From NCBI GenBank assembly GCA_963681505.1, contig OY811975.1:8608635-8672634 (forward strand): a stretch of DNA of 64,000 nucleotides. Direction: 5' to 3'. Position 1 is the stretch's first letter. The number at the start of each line of letters is the position of its first letter. A model generated the notes under the pieces. The model searched no databases. It saw nothing but the letters and a program-made list of their open reading frames with translations, and was not told the origin of the DNA. This document shows positions 22,311-34,700 of this stretch, piece by piece. Source of the DNA: Eunapius fragilis (taxonomy: Eukaryota > Porifera > Demospongiae > Spongillida > Spongillidae). Made by a program: the position numbers and the translations under genes.

Positions 22311-23913
22311 AAGGAATTGAATGTATTATGGCTAATCATAATTCATAAAGCTGAAGTCTAGGAAAATCAACATCTGAAAAACTAATTTTGTATGTATTTC
22401 CAACTAGACTCTAGTACATAGCACCATTAGGGAAATTGGCATGCACACGCAATGATGTCCCGCTATTCAATAACATATTCTCTAGCAAAAATAAAATATT
22501 GCGCATAGTCCAAAAATTCTGAAACTTGCATATTATAACACCAATAGATCAATGAAACGATGCAAGTTGTTTAAAAGAAGGTACGGAGAAAATGTCATCA
22601 AAAAAAGGCATGATTATATTACCCGAAGGTATAATAGATTAAATAATATCCCACAAGAGAGTGTTTTAAATAAAACAACCACATCTTTTAACAGAGGATT
22701 GATTACACACTAAGAAAACCAAATTCTATCTTAATGTGACATGTAATACGATAGTTGTCACACATCCAATGTCGGGCTGAAAATGAGCCATTGCGCATTG
22801 TCAGATCGTCCTGAAAGTTTCGTGGTAAATAGCAATGGCATGTCTACAACGCCTTTTGACGTTACCAAGAAGGTACAAATATGGGAAGAAAAAAATTTGC
22901 AACGTTTATTGTATACTCTAATTAGAAAGCAGTACGCCCCAACATTCGTATTGCGTATGGTTATACACATAACACTGTGTGAAAGAGCGTACAGACCTCC
23001 ACGATCGGGGCAAATTTGAAGCTTTATCGTCCTTAAACTATCGAGAACAACATTTTCAAAAAGACCTACCTCTCGTAACCTTCCCAAAAACCAGTCACAA
23101 TTTTTGACGTAATTTTTGGGTACGCAGATTTAACGTTACGTGAAATGATTTCCAAGTACCTACCATGATCACGTACCATATCTGAGAACCCTCTATTTAT
23201 TTGCGTGCATTATCGATCATTTTTATAAAATGTCACGGTCCTCGCAAGGAGATATGTCAGCGTTCAGGTATAAGGTATCCGATTCGTAGGAATGCTCTTT
23301 CCAATGGTACATCAGTTTATTGTACAAATCCTATCTAATAAGACGCAAACCACTCACCCGAGATAGCCACACCCCTCAGAGTCACACAACCCTTATATAT
23401 CATCAGGGTAGGGACTCTGACCAATGTGGCGCATGTTCGACATACCTAAGAAGTGCACATACACTTGCAAGTGTGCATTGCTTTGTTAAGAAGTAAATCA
23501 GATAGCCCCAACCTCTAACAAATTCATATTCGACAAACCCTGTGTCCGATATCCCATTGCAACAGCAGCGACAGGATGCCTTAACAAGAATATTATGCAT
23601 GCATTGTGTTTTCAGTTTCAGGCATAAATGTAGCGTATTTTGTGCCCACATACCCTAATTACAAATATCACGCGTGCAGTGCTCGGTGATGACTGCATAC
23701 AGTTGTAGATTCGGAGTGTCTATGAGATGTAACAGCAATAAACGCTTGAAAGGGGTTAAGAGAGCTTGTAGTGAGATTCCCGTACATGGCCGATGGACTG
23801 TGAAGTACCGTGAATGCACGCTTCGTTATCTACAGAATGCGGATTTGCAATTACCCACGCAAGTCACTCAGTCAATTTATTTGTAAGGCACGCCTCTTTC
23901 GATCATTAGCGCC
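22311..23913. other. No gene recognised
   Basis: Contains open frames on both strands around 22758-23087, but with no motif or coherent splice signals. The right end is presumably the upstream region of the membrane-protein gene. Confidence 0.4.
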
Positions 23914-25592
23914 ATGCGTTTGGACTTCGTGCGACTGGTATTGCTGTTCACTTGGATCTCGATGGTCAGGGCAATAGATGTGGCCAGCTGTCGCAATCGT
24001 AAGTGGTATTTATCGAACTGCATGTGTAATGGTATTGATGTCCTATACTGTACGTGCACTTCTTGCAGAGAGTACGTACCCTACTGACGCGCTTACCGTT
24101 CTTACGTGCAACACCAATGAACTGGTTCTGGCTTGGGACGTAAAGCAGGACGTGTATGAAATAAGTCTAGATTACTCATGTATCAACCCAAGTGGAGTAC
24201 TAGTAAGTAAACCGTATAATTAATATAATTGTAGTGTCAATATTATCATATCACATGTATCGTTTGCACGAGCTTTGCACGTATTATTTTGATGCTAGTT
24301 TGTCGGCCGTCTAAATATCTCATCGCGGTATTCGGCTGTGAGCACGCGTAATCTCGACGTCTGTACCGATATACCTATCGCAACATACGGTGGATCTACC
24401 ATCCTAGTGAAGCATTTTGCCACATACATAGACAGGGATAATATTATTTCCGTGTCTAGAAAGTGAATGCAGTTATTTCTTTTTTTTTTGTATATTTTTC
24501 ATAAGGCGATGCATCTGAATGCATGGATGCATGAAACATGGCAGTGCAGGATTAAGCCAGCTCGTTCGTGTGAATAATGCTTTTATCATGTGATGATTTA
24601 GATACCTCCAGTGACTGTTCTTGATGATGCACTGACGGGGACAGATTCTACGACATTGAGCAGTGTGGCTACAACACCCGACTCCACTTGTTACTTTTCT
24701 GCTTGTTACAATCGTAATGAAGCATGGCCTAGACAACGGTTCTTTGTTCGCCCAGTGAGTTGTGTAGTTCAATTGCCTTACACAAGTACCTCCAACCTGA
24801 TTGCACCTGCCACTTCTGGTGATCGGAGCATCTCAACAGCCTTGGAGTTTAATCATATAGTTTCCAACGCACCAACAATCCAAATGAAACCTCCTCTACT
24901 AATGTCATTGGACAACCAAGGCAGCTATGGGCGTCCCTCTCCTTCAACCTCAGCCACAGTGTCTGATGATAGAATACCATCTTATACAGACATCACAACC
25001 TCTCATGTGGATATGACAGCATCCTATCTGGATATCATACCATCTAATTTGGAAATTACAACAACGAATCTCAAAATAAAATGCATTTTCTTTTGGTGCA
25101 TTCCTGGCTATGTCACCATGAGCATTTTGGCCACTATCACATTTGGTCTGCTCCTCTTGATAGCTGCTATGGTAGGCAGATTCATTATATGGCAAAAGAT
25201 GGCTTTGAAGAGGTATATGCAGTATGTTTTGTTACTCATTTGTATACCATCATTGCTTTCTGCTCAGGGCACGCGACCTCCACTCATTAGGATGCATGAA
25301 TAATGAGGTATGTCATGCTAGTTTCTTCCTCAGGCTGAATATGCATGTGGCATATAATTATGCAATTTTCTCTCAGACTATTGATCCTGACTTCAAGCCA
25401 ACACTGACATCACACCATGCTGTTTTCTTATCGGTTGAAAGCCAGCTGGATTCATTGCATCAAATATCAGAGCTGGCAGTAGAAACACAAGGGACAGATA
25501 GTAGTACCTCTTCATACACAGATAGATATTTGCCTATGAGTATATGTGATGCGGGCGAATCTTGTGCCTCTACATCGACCTGCGCATCGTGA
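23914..25592 (+). CDS. Single-pass type I membrane protein, five exons, unrecognised family
   Basis: Exons 23914-23998, 24069-24202, 24602-25212, 25268-25307 and 25377-25592 join in frame at every boundary (phases 1, 0, 2, 0) through GT-AG introns, giving 361 residues. Residues 1-20 (MRLDFVRLVLLFTWISMVRA) are a signal peptide. The ectodomain has a short Cys-containing part (VLTCNTNELVLAW, DYSCINPSGVL) that could be an Ig/fibronectin-like beta sandwich, then a Ser/Thr-rich stalk. Next to the membrane is a seven-residue repeat, about five times: SYTDITT, SHVDMTA, SYLDIIP, SNLEITT, TNLKIKC. The transmembrane helix is at about 245-267, followed by WQKMALKR. The cytoplasmic tail ends in a Ser/Thr/Cys-rich STSTCAS. 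The 40-nt exon 4 links the membrane anchor to the tail. It looks like a cell-surface receptor or adhesion molecule; ligand unknown. Confidence 0.7.
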
Positions 25593-26296
25593 CCTGGTTA
25601 CAGTGTATCACTTCTGTTTTGTCATGAACCGTAAACATAATTCAATGCACAACAAATCAAATAGCCTACCTATTTCGCGCGTTAGGGATGCATGGGATCA
25701 AAGTTTGTAACGCAAGCTGAGGGGAAGGGCAAACGAGGACGCCGATACCTTGCGGTGGCACACCCACCCAGCAAATATATTGAGCGTTACAATTTAACCA
25801 TTTTGAAGAGAGGATGAGCCCTGACGTAACCACAATAGGGGATGTCACACCTGTGACGTGCATCGGTGCATGTGCATGATGTCCACATGTTTATATCGGA
25901 ACCTGCGGGTACATGTTCCATATAGGATTGATGGCGTATAATGAGCGCCATTACAGCAAAAAAAAAAAACGCGTTTGAGAAAGACTTAGTAACCATTTTT
26001 ATCCCTTACAGATTTTCGAATGGCTTAGAGCAATTTTTTTGTTACCGTACACATTTATCATACCAAATCACCATGTCCATCAACATGTTGCTGATGCATG
26101 AGCATCCACACACTGTGCTGAATGTATTTTTACACATGTACTGTACAGTTTCAAGGTGTCCCATATTTGACACTGATGTAATGCTGCGCGCAGCTACGTA
26201 CAATGTATGGTACAGTAAGGGCAACGATGTTCAAGTAACAAGGTAGAGGCACCTGTCACAAGGACCTCTGTCGGACCCTTATCACGAACTACGTTA
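25593..26296. other. No gene recognised
   Basis: Downstream of the membrane-protein gene; no supportable feature. Confidence 0.4.
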
Positions 26297-26505
26297 GGGG
26301 GAGTCTCCAAACTATTTTGGAGAAGATAACGTCATTGTGACGTTTCATTACCCCCCCCCCCCCCCCCCCCCCCCCCCATAACCTCATTGATATCGAAGGT
26401 TGTGGGACCATTTTTTTGTACATCTGAAAACGTCACGAGCCTGACCCCTCCCCCTAACCGTCAAGATGACGTTATCTTTTCCAAAATAGTTTGGAGACGC
26501 CCCCT
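26297..26505. mobile_element. MITE with ~50-bp terminal inverted repeats and TA target site
   Basis: Left end GGGGGAGTCTCCAAACTATT continues TTGGAGAAGATAACGTCATTGTGACG; the right end is its near-perfect reverse complement. TA dinucleotides flank both sides (26295-26296 and 26506-26507), as for Tc1/mariner-type elements. A 27-base C run is inside at 26351-26377. Confidence 0.8.
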
Positions 26506-26512
26506 TAGTATC

Positions 26513-26600
26513 CTAGGTCGTGAATACCATTAAAAAATCGCGACCTGCGTTTAACTCGCGTATCAAGCAACGGATAGTCTTTCATCTCGAGAAATGGCCC
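26513..26600 (-). repeat. Dispersed ~480-bp repeat, fragment (copy 4)
   Basis: Reverse complement of the 3' end of the repeat at 1-482: GGTCGTGAATACCATTAAAAAATCGCGACC, then ACTCGCGTATCAAGCAACGGATAGT. It lies directly beside the MITE at 26297-26505. Confidence 0.65.
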
Positions 26601-27875
26601 ATTATGAATTTATAAATATAGCAGAATTTTTTTCTTTTGCAAATTCCAAATTTCAGTTTCAGATTATTAAATCTTGCAACGCTAAAATCAAGAAACGTTT
26701 TTCAATTACCATACTTCACAATGGCGTAATTTCTACGTTAATCCTCTATAAATAAAGGGCTAGTTTTAGTTATGCAAAATTATTTTTCCGTTCATACCCC
26801 TCCCGCCCTTTACGGACATGCCCCTACATTGAGTACTGAACTTCGCACCCTGAGCATCTGAAAGACGTGCACCGCCGTTGCAAGACCTTGAAGCTTGTGT
26901 GTGCGGTGTGACTCCGCTGTGTGGCAATCGTACCATCGCAATAGGCCTACACACACGCGCACGCCACGCACGCGTGTGATGCATGTAAGGACTGGTGTGT
27001 TGTATGTACTGGACTGGTGTGTTGTATGTACTGGACTGGTGTGTTGGACTGGTGTGTTGTATGTACTGGTCTGATGTGTTGTATGTACTGGGCTGTGTGT
27101 TGTATGTACTGAGCTGGTGTGTTACATGTATATGTACTGGACTGGTGTGTTGGACTGGTGTGTTGTATGTACTGGTTTGGTGTGTGGTATGTACAGGGCT
27201 GGTGTGTTGTATGTACTGGACTGGTGTGTTGTATGTACTGGACTGGTGGGTGTGTTGTATGTACTGGCTGGTGTATTTGGTGTGTTGTATGTACTGGCTG
27301 GTGTATTTGGTGTGTTGTATGTACTGGCCTGGGCTGGTGTATTGGACTGTGTATGAGGGGGGAGGAAAGTGGTTAGGGCATTACCACTTCACCTTGATTA
27401 AAAGGGGTGGTGGGATGTACTATATACCAGTGTACCATTCTTAGATTTATAAAATTTAGGTGAGACCTCCACCACCCCCACTCCACCCCCACAAACCTAA
27501 GTTTGGAGCTTTGGTTAAGCCATGGGTAAATATGAAGCCATGTGTGCATGAATACCTCAGCATATAAACTTTACTGTGACCCAATCTTTTATTCCAGTCC
27601 AGTGCATACATCCAACACACAAGTCCAATATATACAACACACCAGCCCAGTACAAAACTGATGTGGCACGTGGAAGTGGGTCATTTAGCTCGAAGGATAT
27701 GTGGGTTTGAAATAGATGCTGTTGTATAGTCATTTTATTGAAAAAGCCATAAGTCCAGTTTTGTCATAAAACGTCCCACATAGCACTTATTGCCACATCA
27801 GTATGAACTGGACTGGTATGTTGTGTGTACTGTATTAGACTCAGGTGTGCTGTATGTTGTATGTGTGGACTAGGG

Positions 27876-27877
<2 letters not shown>

Positions 27878-27939
<62 letters not shown>

Positions 27940-27958
27940 TGTGTGTGCGCGCGCGTGT
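27878..27958. repeat. (GT)n microsatellite
   Basis: About 80 bp of GT with GC steps at the right, in the right arm of the palindrome. Confidence 0.95.
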
Positions 27959-28330
27959 GGTGTAGAGGTCTGGATGGAAGCTTTGATAGTGGCAGTGAAT
28001 ATTATTTCTGCCCATATGCCAAAAGATTTTAGTAAGATTGGGCTACTATGCTGAGGTGCTAGGTATTCACACACATGGCTTCATATTTACCCATGGCTTC
28101 ACCAGGACTTCAGCACTAAGGGGAGATCTCACCTAATAAATAAAATTCTGAGGATGGTATACTGGTGTACAGTATTTCCCACCATTCCTCTTGCTCTTTA
28201 ATAAAGGTTAATAGGCAATGTCCCACCCCTTCTCTACAACATACCAGTCAAGTACGCCACCAGTCCAGTACAACACCAGTCCATTGCATACAACACACCA
28301 AACCAGTACATGCATCACACCACCAGTCCT

Positions 28331-28343
28331 GTGTGTGTGTGTG

Positions 28344-28396
<53 letters not shown>
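28331..28396. repeat. (GT)n microsatellite
   Basis: About 65 bp of GT, just outside the palindrome's right arm. Confidence 0.95.
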
Positions 28397-28398
<2 letters not shown>

Positions 28399-28619
28399 AC
28401 ATGTAAATATAATTGGATATTTATTTATAAGCTATGTAAGAGGGCAAGTTTGTATTCCTGCAAGCTATGGTGCAATTGTGTATGACTACTGCCGAAAGCT
28501 TGTGAATCTTATAGCTAGTTTGTGATGGTCTAACTATGCCTAAATGCCCACTTTGAATCCAAAGTTCAAGATTGTAATGTACATAGACGTCCTTTAGATG
28601 GCTTGTAAGGTTGGCAGCA

Positions 28620-29345
28620 TTAATGAGGGGGGGGGGGAGGGGGGGCCAAGAGCCCATGCTCACCCCACTGGAGACAAAGTGCAAAGCTTCCATGGGGCAC
28701 CTAACAGCACTCCATCTAGCTGGGGTGGTGGGGGGGGAGGGGGTGTGGGTGCCCATTAACCAGTACATTGCAATAATAAGCCAGATGTTGTTGACATTTT
28801 GTAGTCTACCCTTGCTAGGGAGATAAATATTATATTGTCCTAGGTTGGGGTAGATATATATATTGTATGAAACTATGCAGTCCCTTTTCTGCTCCTCCGA
28901 CCCCATTATCCTCCTTCAGCTTTCTGCTCCTCCTCCCCCATCATCCTCCTGCTTTTCTGCTCCTCCTCCCCTCCCCCCCCCCCTCCCATCTTTTCACATG
29001 CTCAGCTATTCAACCAGTGCATCAAGAACCATAGTAAGAACCGGAGATGCTTTTATTTACATTAGGTGCAATATATAATGCAAAGCCTTATTGTTAGCCA
29101 AGGTGCGCAGCTCAGCTCACAATGTATACCTGTGAATTTTGGTTATTTTTTGTGCATATGACTTGTGACTGAAGAAATTGTGCAGCACATTCATTGACAT
29201 CTATAATTTGTAAATCTTTCTCACCAACATGTTGTCTTGGAATGAAAGTCCCTGCTTTACTGAGCCATTAAAAGGAACGAGAGCACGCACACACACATAC
29301 ACACACACTCACTCACACACACACATGCACACATGCACGCAAACA
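28620..29345. repeat. Low-complexity stretch: G-runs, CTCCTCC tract and (CA)n
   Basis: G-runs at 28627-28647 and about 28724-28742, a pyrimidine tract with CTGCTCCTCC repeats at 28890-28990, and CA repeats at 29285-29345. The open frames across it are not credible genes. Confidence 0.7.
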
Positions 29346-29689
29346 CATACCATAACCATGGAAAATATACCCATGCATGGGAAAGTACACAAATCTATCG
29401 ATGGCCAAGGCAGGTATTAGGCAGCATGAGAGGGAGAGCATACCAAAGTCTGTGGAACAATCGTGGATTATGGACCTAATGACTTATGTTGTACAGTTGG
29501 CTAATTACAAAAGAATGTGTTAACACTACTCCCTCGTTCCCAGCCGAGTTGAAGTTCATTGTACGTCTGGCTTGTGAGACTAGTTTAGAATGTGTTAACT
29601 ACAAAGTTCAAGGAATGCCGTGGCTGTTGTTTATAGTATGATCTGCAAGCCAGCCTATTTAAATGAACACGTGATCAGTATACCTATGA

Positions 29690-30140
29690 TGCATCTGACT
29701 GGGTAGTCTCGTATAATATATGCAAGCCTGCATGCCAGAAGTATACATTTACACTTCGCATATTTTTCTGCTTGAGCCATTTGAATGTTTCTCCACATTT
29801 GGCATATGTATAAAATGTTGTATTAAGCAATGATGCTGCTGCAATCACCTCCAATTCTGTAGCCCAAGTGCCCAGAGTCTGCATCCTTGATCGTTTCATA
29901 GCTTTCCATAGAGCCATCTGGGGATCCAAGGAAGGATAACATCGGATCTGTTGATTTGTGGATCATGTACATTGTGATCAGCAGGCGCAGTTCTTAATGA
30001 AACTCCTGTGATCCTGTTACAGCTAGAGAAATAGATCGAAAGAAACAATTTCCATTTGCAGCTATCCTAGCTGTTGCTAATGGGCAGTGTGACACAGCAA
30101 TCATAGACAGCTGTTTCAAATGAGAGTGATTCATTAATTA
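29690..30140 (-). pseudogene. OTU-type cysteine protease relic
   Basis: On the minus strand, RIAANGNCFFRSISLAVTG (about 30069-30013) matches the OTU catalytic Cys motif DGNCLFRALS, with Asn for the Asp. Downstream, 29880-29690 reads MQTLGTWATELEVIAAASLL and ends near FWHAGLHIL, matching the GTWGTEIELQAAA and catalytic-His regions of OTU proteases, with the His in an AGLH context. Frame changes and stops separate the blocks. In invertebrates such OTU domains often ride in transposons. Further same-strand open sequence at 30605-30290 (ILGGNFVVVNENLHAEF ...) might be another part. Confidence 0.65.
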
Positions 30141-31704
30141 CTGTCAACCCTAGAAGAGCACACGACTCCTTTTGCCACTCACTGCAAACTGGCTGGCAGT
30201 TGATATGATCATTATGCTCTTCTTTGGTAATCTCTAAACCTGAGCTGATATGCTGCTGCTACACTGTTTAATTTTCATATTCTAGTAACCCATCAATGGT
30301 AAAATTCTTATCAAAAAAAAAATTCTTTTATTTCTGACCCACTCATACAATTCATCCAGATCATAAGGACTCATCAGAAAATAAATGTTCCCAAGCACAT
30401 GAACAGGCTTCAACTTGGCTTTGGTGGATCTGCTCCACACTTTAAGCAGCTCAATTCCTTTAACCAAGCAATGCATAGTTCGTATGATAGGACTTTCCCT
30501 TTGAATTCAGCAAACTCAGCATGCAGGTTTTCATTGACAACAACAAAATTTCCACCCAAGATATCTTGCAATGGAACATTACCATGAAACTCACCGAAGT
30601 CTATTCATAGAGAGACTTCTATGTCTTAGAAACAGGCAGTTTAAAAAATGAACCAAATAATCTATTCAAATCATGCTGTAAATGCACTTGTTGTGTCATT
30701 CGTTTGATATTGAAATAGAATCTGTTTGCAAACATTTATTGTCTTGTTTCTTCATCCTATGTACCTGATGGCCCGCAGCCTCATATATGTACTCTATCAG
30801 TGAAGAATTTTGACGTATGAACTAGCATATCTATTCGTGAACCGACCTTTTATGTACTACACATGGCAAATGCTGTCAATGAATGATACCAGTTAATCAC
30901 TTGCCTGTAACCTCTGCAACCTAATTTTGGCAACCACCACAAATAGTCGGGGTGTGCCTTCAAGTTGAAGGCACAGGACCCTGAACCTGACATAGATCTG
31001 GATCATGAGCCACCTTCTCAACTAGAGGAACCTATCCAATTGTATTTTTTTATCCATGTCTCAATATCGACAACTCCCAGACTACCTTTTAGCTTAAATA
31101 CAAGCTTAATGGAACCTCATGAATGTGAGAGGAATGTGAAAGGAATGTAAGAGGAAGAACTCAATTGAATGGGAACACGAAGTGTCAATAGGCAGGGCAA
31201 CATTGGATACATTGGTACAGGCACATGATGGGGGTTGACTTGTTTTGCTACGTGCGTTTGATGAGGGAATTTTCGGTTCCAATAAGGGAATGCATTTAAA
31301 TGATTTCAACACCTTTCAGTTGGCTCTTCAAAATCAAGAGCAGCATACATTTACACATGAACAAATGTCAACAATTAAATATCGGGTCGTACATTACAAA
31401 CTGATCGGCAGCTTTAACATAATATAGCAATGTAGAATCAATATTATGAATATCCTGCTGGATGGCTGGATGGGTCACTACATGATGCTGGAGTGTGGAA
31501 ATACTGGATGTGACCAACGATAACTGTTCATTGACCTTCAAAGGTAATCACTCCACCCTTACAAGAAGAAACTGTAATACACTACTTAAGCAAAAATAAA
31601 TAAAAGAGCACAAAACACATCTAATGTCAGCTATCCTACACTTGATGCAGATATATGCGAACGCCGTTGGGTTGCAGCATCATTATCAGGGCAGTGATGT
31701 ATGG
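30141..31704. other. No firm gene
   Basis: Apart from possible decayed coding near 30290-30605 (minus), nothing supportable. The left part of 31600-31704 is the silicatein 3' flank; no AATAAA was seen on the minus strand in the first 100 bp. Confidence 0.4.
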
Positions 31705-34700
31705 TTAGGACCCCGCATACAAAGCTTCACTTGCTATTCCACACTGGTTATATTTCCCTCTGGACATCAAGATGTAGCCGCTTATGCCCCAGTTAGTTCC
31801 CCAGCTGCATGTAAAGAGACACATTAATATTACTCACATAGACACCGACACGCGTATACCTGTTTTTTATAAGCCAGTACTCCTTGCCTGCTGAGGTGAT
31901 CCCATAGCCAGTAACCAGCATTGCATGGTTCAGGGTGGTGCTGGAGCATGTATGAGAACTGTACACACCATAAGAGTAGAACTGGGTTCGCAAGGTGCGT
32001 TAATGGCGTGTGTATGAAGTGGAAAACAGTTCTTTAACAACATGCACATTTTTTGCAATGAAGGAAACTAATTGCACTACTATTTCACACAAAATTCAGC
32101 ACAGCCATGCAGTCAGCATGTAAATAATGCATCAAGCTGAACCGGAAAATCAAGATTATGTCTACTTTAGCAGAAGGGTAAAAGTTACCCAGATCCCATT
32201 ACGTAATTACTCGGAATCCATTAGTACTTGCGTCAATTTTAACAGCAATAGGGCCCATGGTAGTCACAGCAGACTTGAGGTCATCTTCACCACTTATTAG
32301 CATGATCCAGGAAGCCGTGGCACCTATATTGTTCTTTGAAAACTTGCAAGCACCATGCTATTAATTATTAATTCAGGATAGGTGGCGAGGAGGGAGGGGA
32401 CGAATCAGAACAGTGCATGTATATCAATATAATTAATTGTTCTAATGATCATACCTTTTCTTGGTATGGATAGCTGCTGGCCGTATCGATTCCACCATTA
32501 TCTACAACGTATTTTAAAGCATCGATAGTTTCGCCAGCTGAACAGCCAAGGTTTCCATAATGTCCTGCATGTATTATTGAGATCATACTCATGCGACAAG
32601 CATACAAGGGGGATATTTAGGGAAACCTGAGCAATCGATGATGTTTTGTTCACTGAGTTCAACTAGCTTATCACTCGTCAGTGCCTTAACCCCTTCCAGG
32701 ACTCCAGTAGCTGCGAATGCATAACTTGCTCCACACTGAACCTTCATAATATTTGTATGTGTAAACCAAAACTGGCAACCACTTCCGAAGAATGCTAACT
32801 TGATTTTTGACGTCGGTAACTGCCCCCATCGTTCGCCAGTCAAGCTTTTCTGGGTATGTGAGATTCAATGGTGAAGTGTACGCTTTCACATACGGATGCG
32901 ATGTAGTATTGATGGACAGCGGCTTTGACTGTCCTGCAATGTATTTCTCCAAAAACTCGTCCAAACTCTGAACGGTATTAGAATGATATGTAAATCAAAC
33001 ATCACGAATGCACCGACGAAAAAAGGCGCGGAATATTCCGCTCTGCTCAATGAGAGGTTATGTTGTTGCGGGGCCGCTTATCCTAATCGGCGATACATAT
33101 ATGGACATATAATCTCGGGCGGTGTCATGCACTGCATGGCAATTCTGTTGAATAAATTTCCCATGCAAGGAAGATCTGTCACATTGGTACAACGTAGTTA
33201 CCGTGAAATTCTTTCGCTAGGAAATTCCGCAAGAAGCATCATTGTCGCCGCGACACAATTTCCTGGCGACATTTGAGATAGGTAATTCTGACAACCTTAA
33301 AGATTAGAATCGTTGATATGTTCTTGTATAATATCTCGTGCATGTGAAATGTGTGTGTGTATGTGTGTGTGTGTGACTGTGCGCGCGCGTGCATCTCTGC
33401 ATATGTATGTGTATGTGCGCGCGTGTACGTTATGTGTGTATATGTTTGCGGTGTGCGTGCATGCGAGTGTGTAGTGAGTGTATCTGCATGCATGGTGCGT
33501 GCTCGTTGTGTGTGTGAGTTTTGCGTTTGCATGTGCGTCATTCGCATGTTGCTGTGTTACATTCATTGAGTGCGTACCAGCTGATGCGACTCGCTAAATG
33601 GGTCTTGTGTATTAATATATATAGCATAAAAATCAAATCGATATATCGATATACCTGATGAAATATTAACGCCATCGGGTTCCTATGTTTAACACAACAT
33701 ACCACACCTTTACTAGTAACTGTATGTGAAGATCCATTTTGGTGTCGTACTCATGCGGGGTACCGACGTTACAAGGTCCGATACCCCACAGGGTTCAAAA
33801 CGGCTACATCTTCAGGTAGAAGCGTCCAAATAGGTTCAAATTCGGCTCATTCGTCGAAGGGTCCTGTCGCTATTGATTTTTTCTGTTAGTTAATTTTTAG
33901 TTTATCCGTTACGGAGATATAGCTGTGCAAAGTGCGTGCACGGTTTCCCGCTCGCAATGATTTAAGCATTCGCCTCCAATACATTAATGCCTAATTCCCT
34001 GGCGCGAATCGAGCGGGAAACCGTACACGCACTTTGTACAACTATATCTCCGAAACGGATAAACTAAAAATTAAGAACAGACCATCAATAGCAACAGGAC
34101 CCTTCGACGTACGTGCCGAATTTGAACTGATGTGGACGCTCCTACTGAAGATGTGGCCGTTTTGAACCCTATGGGGCATCGGACCTTATAACGTCGATAC
34201 CACGCATGAGTAAGACACCTAATCAACTTTCTCATAATGGTGTGGTATATTGTGTTAAAAATAGGATTACGATAGCGTTAATATTTCGGAAGATATATCG
34301 GTTTGTTTTTACTGATGTTAATATATAAATCCGTAAGTCCCATTTTCCCATGGAACGTTCCAATATATAATTAGATATATATGTATATATATGGAACAGT
34401 ATCCAGCAAAATCACCCTTGCAGGAACATTTATAACGGCCGGACACCGGACATTTGTCCGGCTAATTTAGTCTATTGTCCGGCAGTCAATTAACCATCCG
34501 GACAAAATGGCCGGACAAAATTTTACGCGCAAGTGATTTTGATACTAGAAACAGTGAAAGCCCTGGTCCTAGTTGTAAAAAAACACCTAAGCGACAAGTA
34601 ACGAAAGCAACCTTTGATAGATGGCAATGAGATAATGATCGCGATCACCAAACGCTCGTCTGGCTTAGCTGTGAACTGGAACGCGATAATGTCCACGGAG

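Larger units (their letters stand above)
26990..28400. repeat. Long imperfect palindrome built on a TGTACTGGACTGG minisatellite
   Basis: 27000-27352 is about 16 copies of a ~20-bp unit (GTGTGTTGTATGTACTGGACTG). The inverse orientation of the unit occurs at 28235-28330. Between them, 27395-27465 pairs with 28115-28190, 27515-27580 with 28040-28105, and TGATGTGGCA (about 27660) with TGCCACATCA (about 27790). So the whole region is an inverted repeat centred near 27730. Open frames here (CMYWTGVLYVL) are repeat translations. Confidence 0.75.

Noticed and set aside
22758-23087. 109-codon minus-strand ORF
   Set aside because: An overlapping plus-strand frame is equally open, with no motif and no splice context linking it to the neighbouring orphan gene.
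26995-27444. 149-codon Cys/Tyr/Trp-rich ORF
   Set aside because: Periodic translation of the TGTACTGGACTGG minisatellite, open in all three frames.
28421-28906. 161-codon minus-strand ORF
   Set aside because: Crosses G-rich low-complexity sequence, has no motif, and its length is explained by the biased composition.
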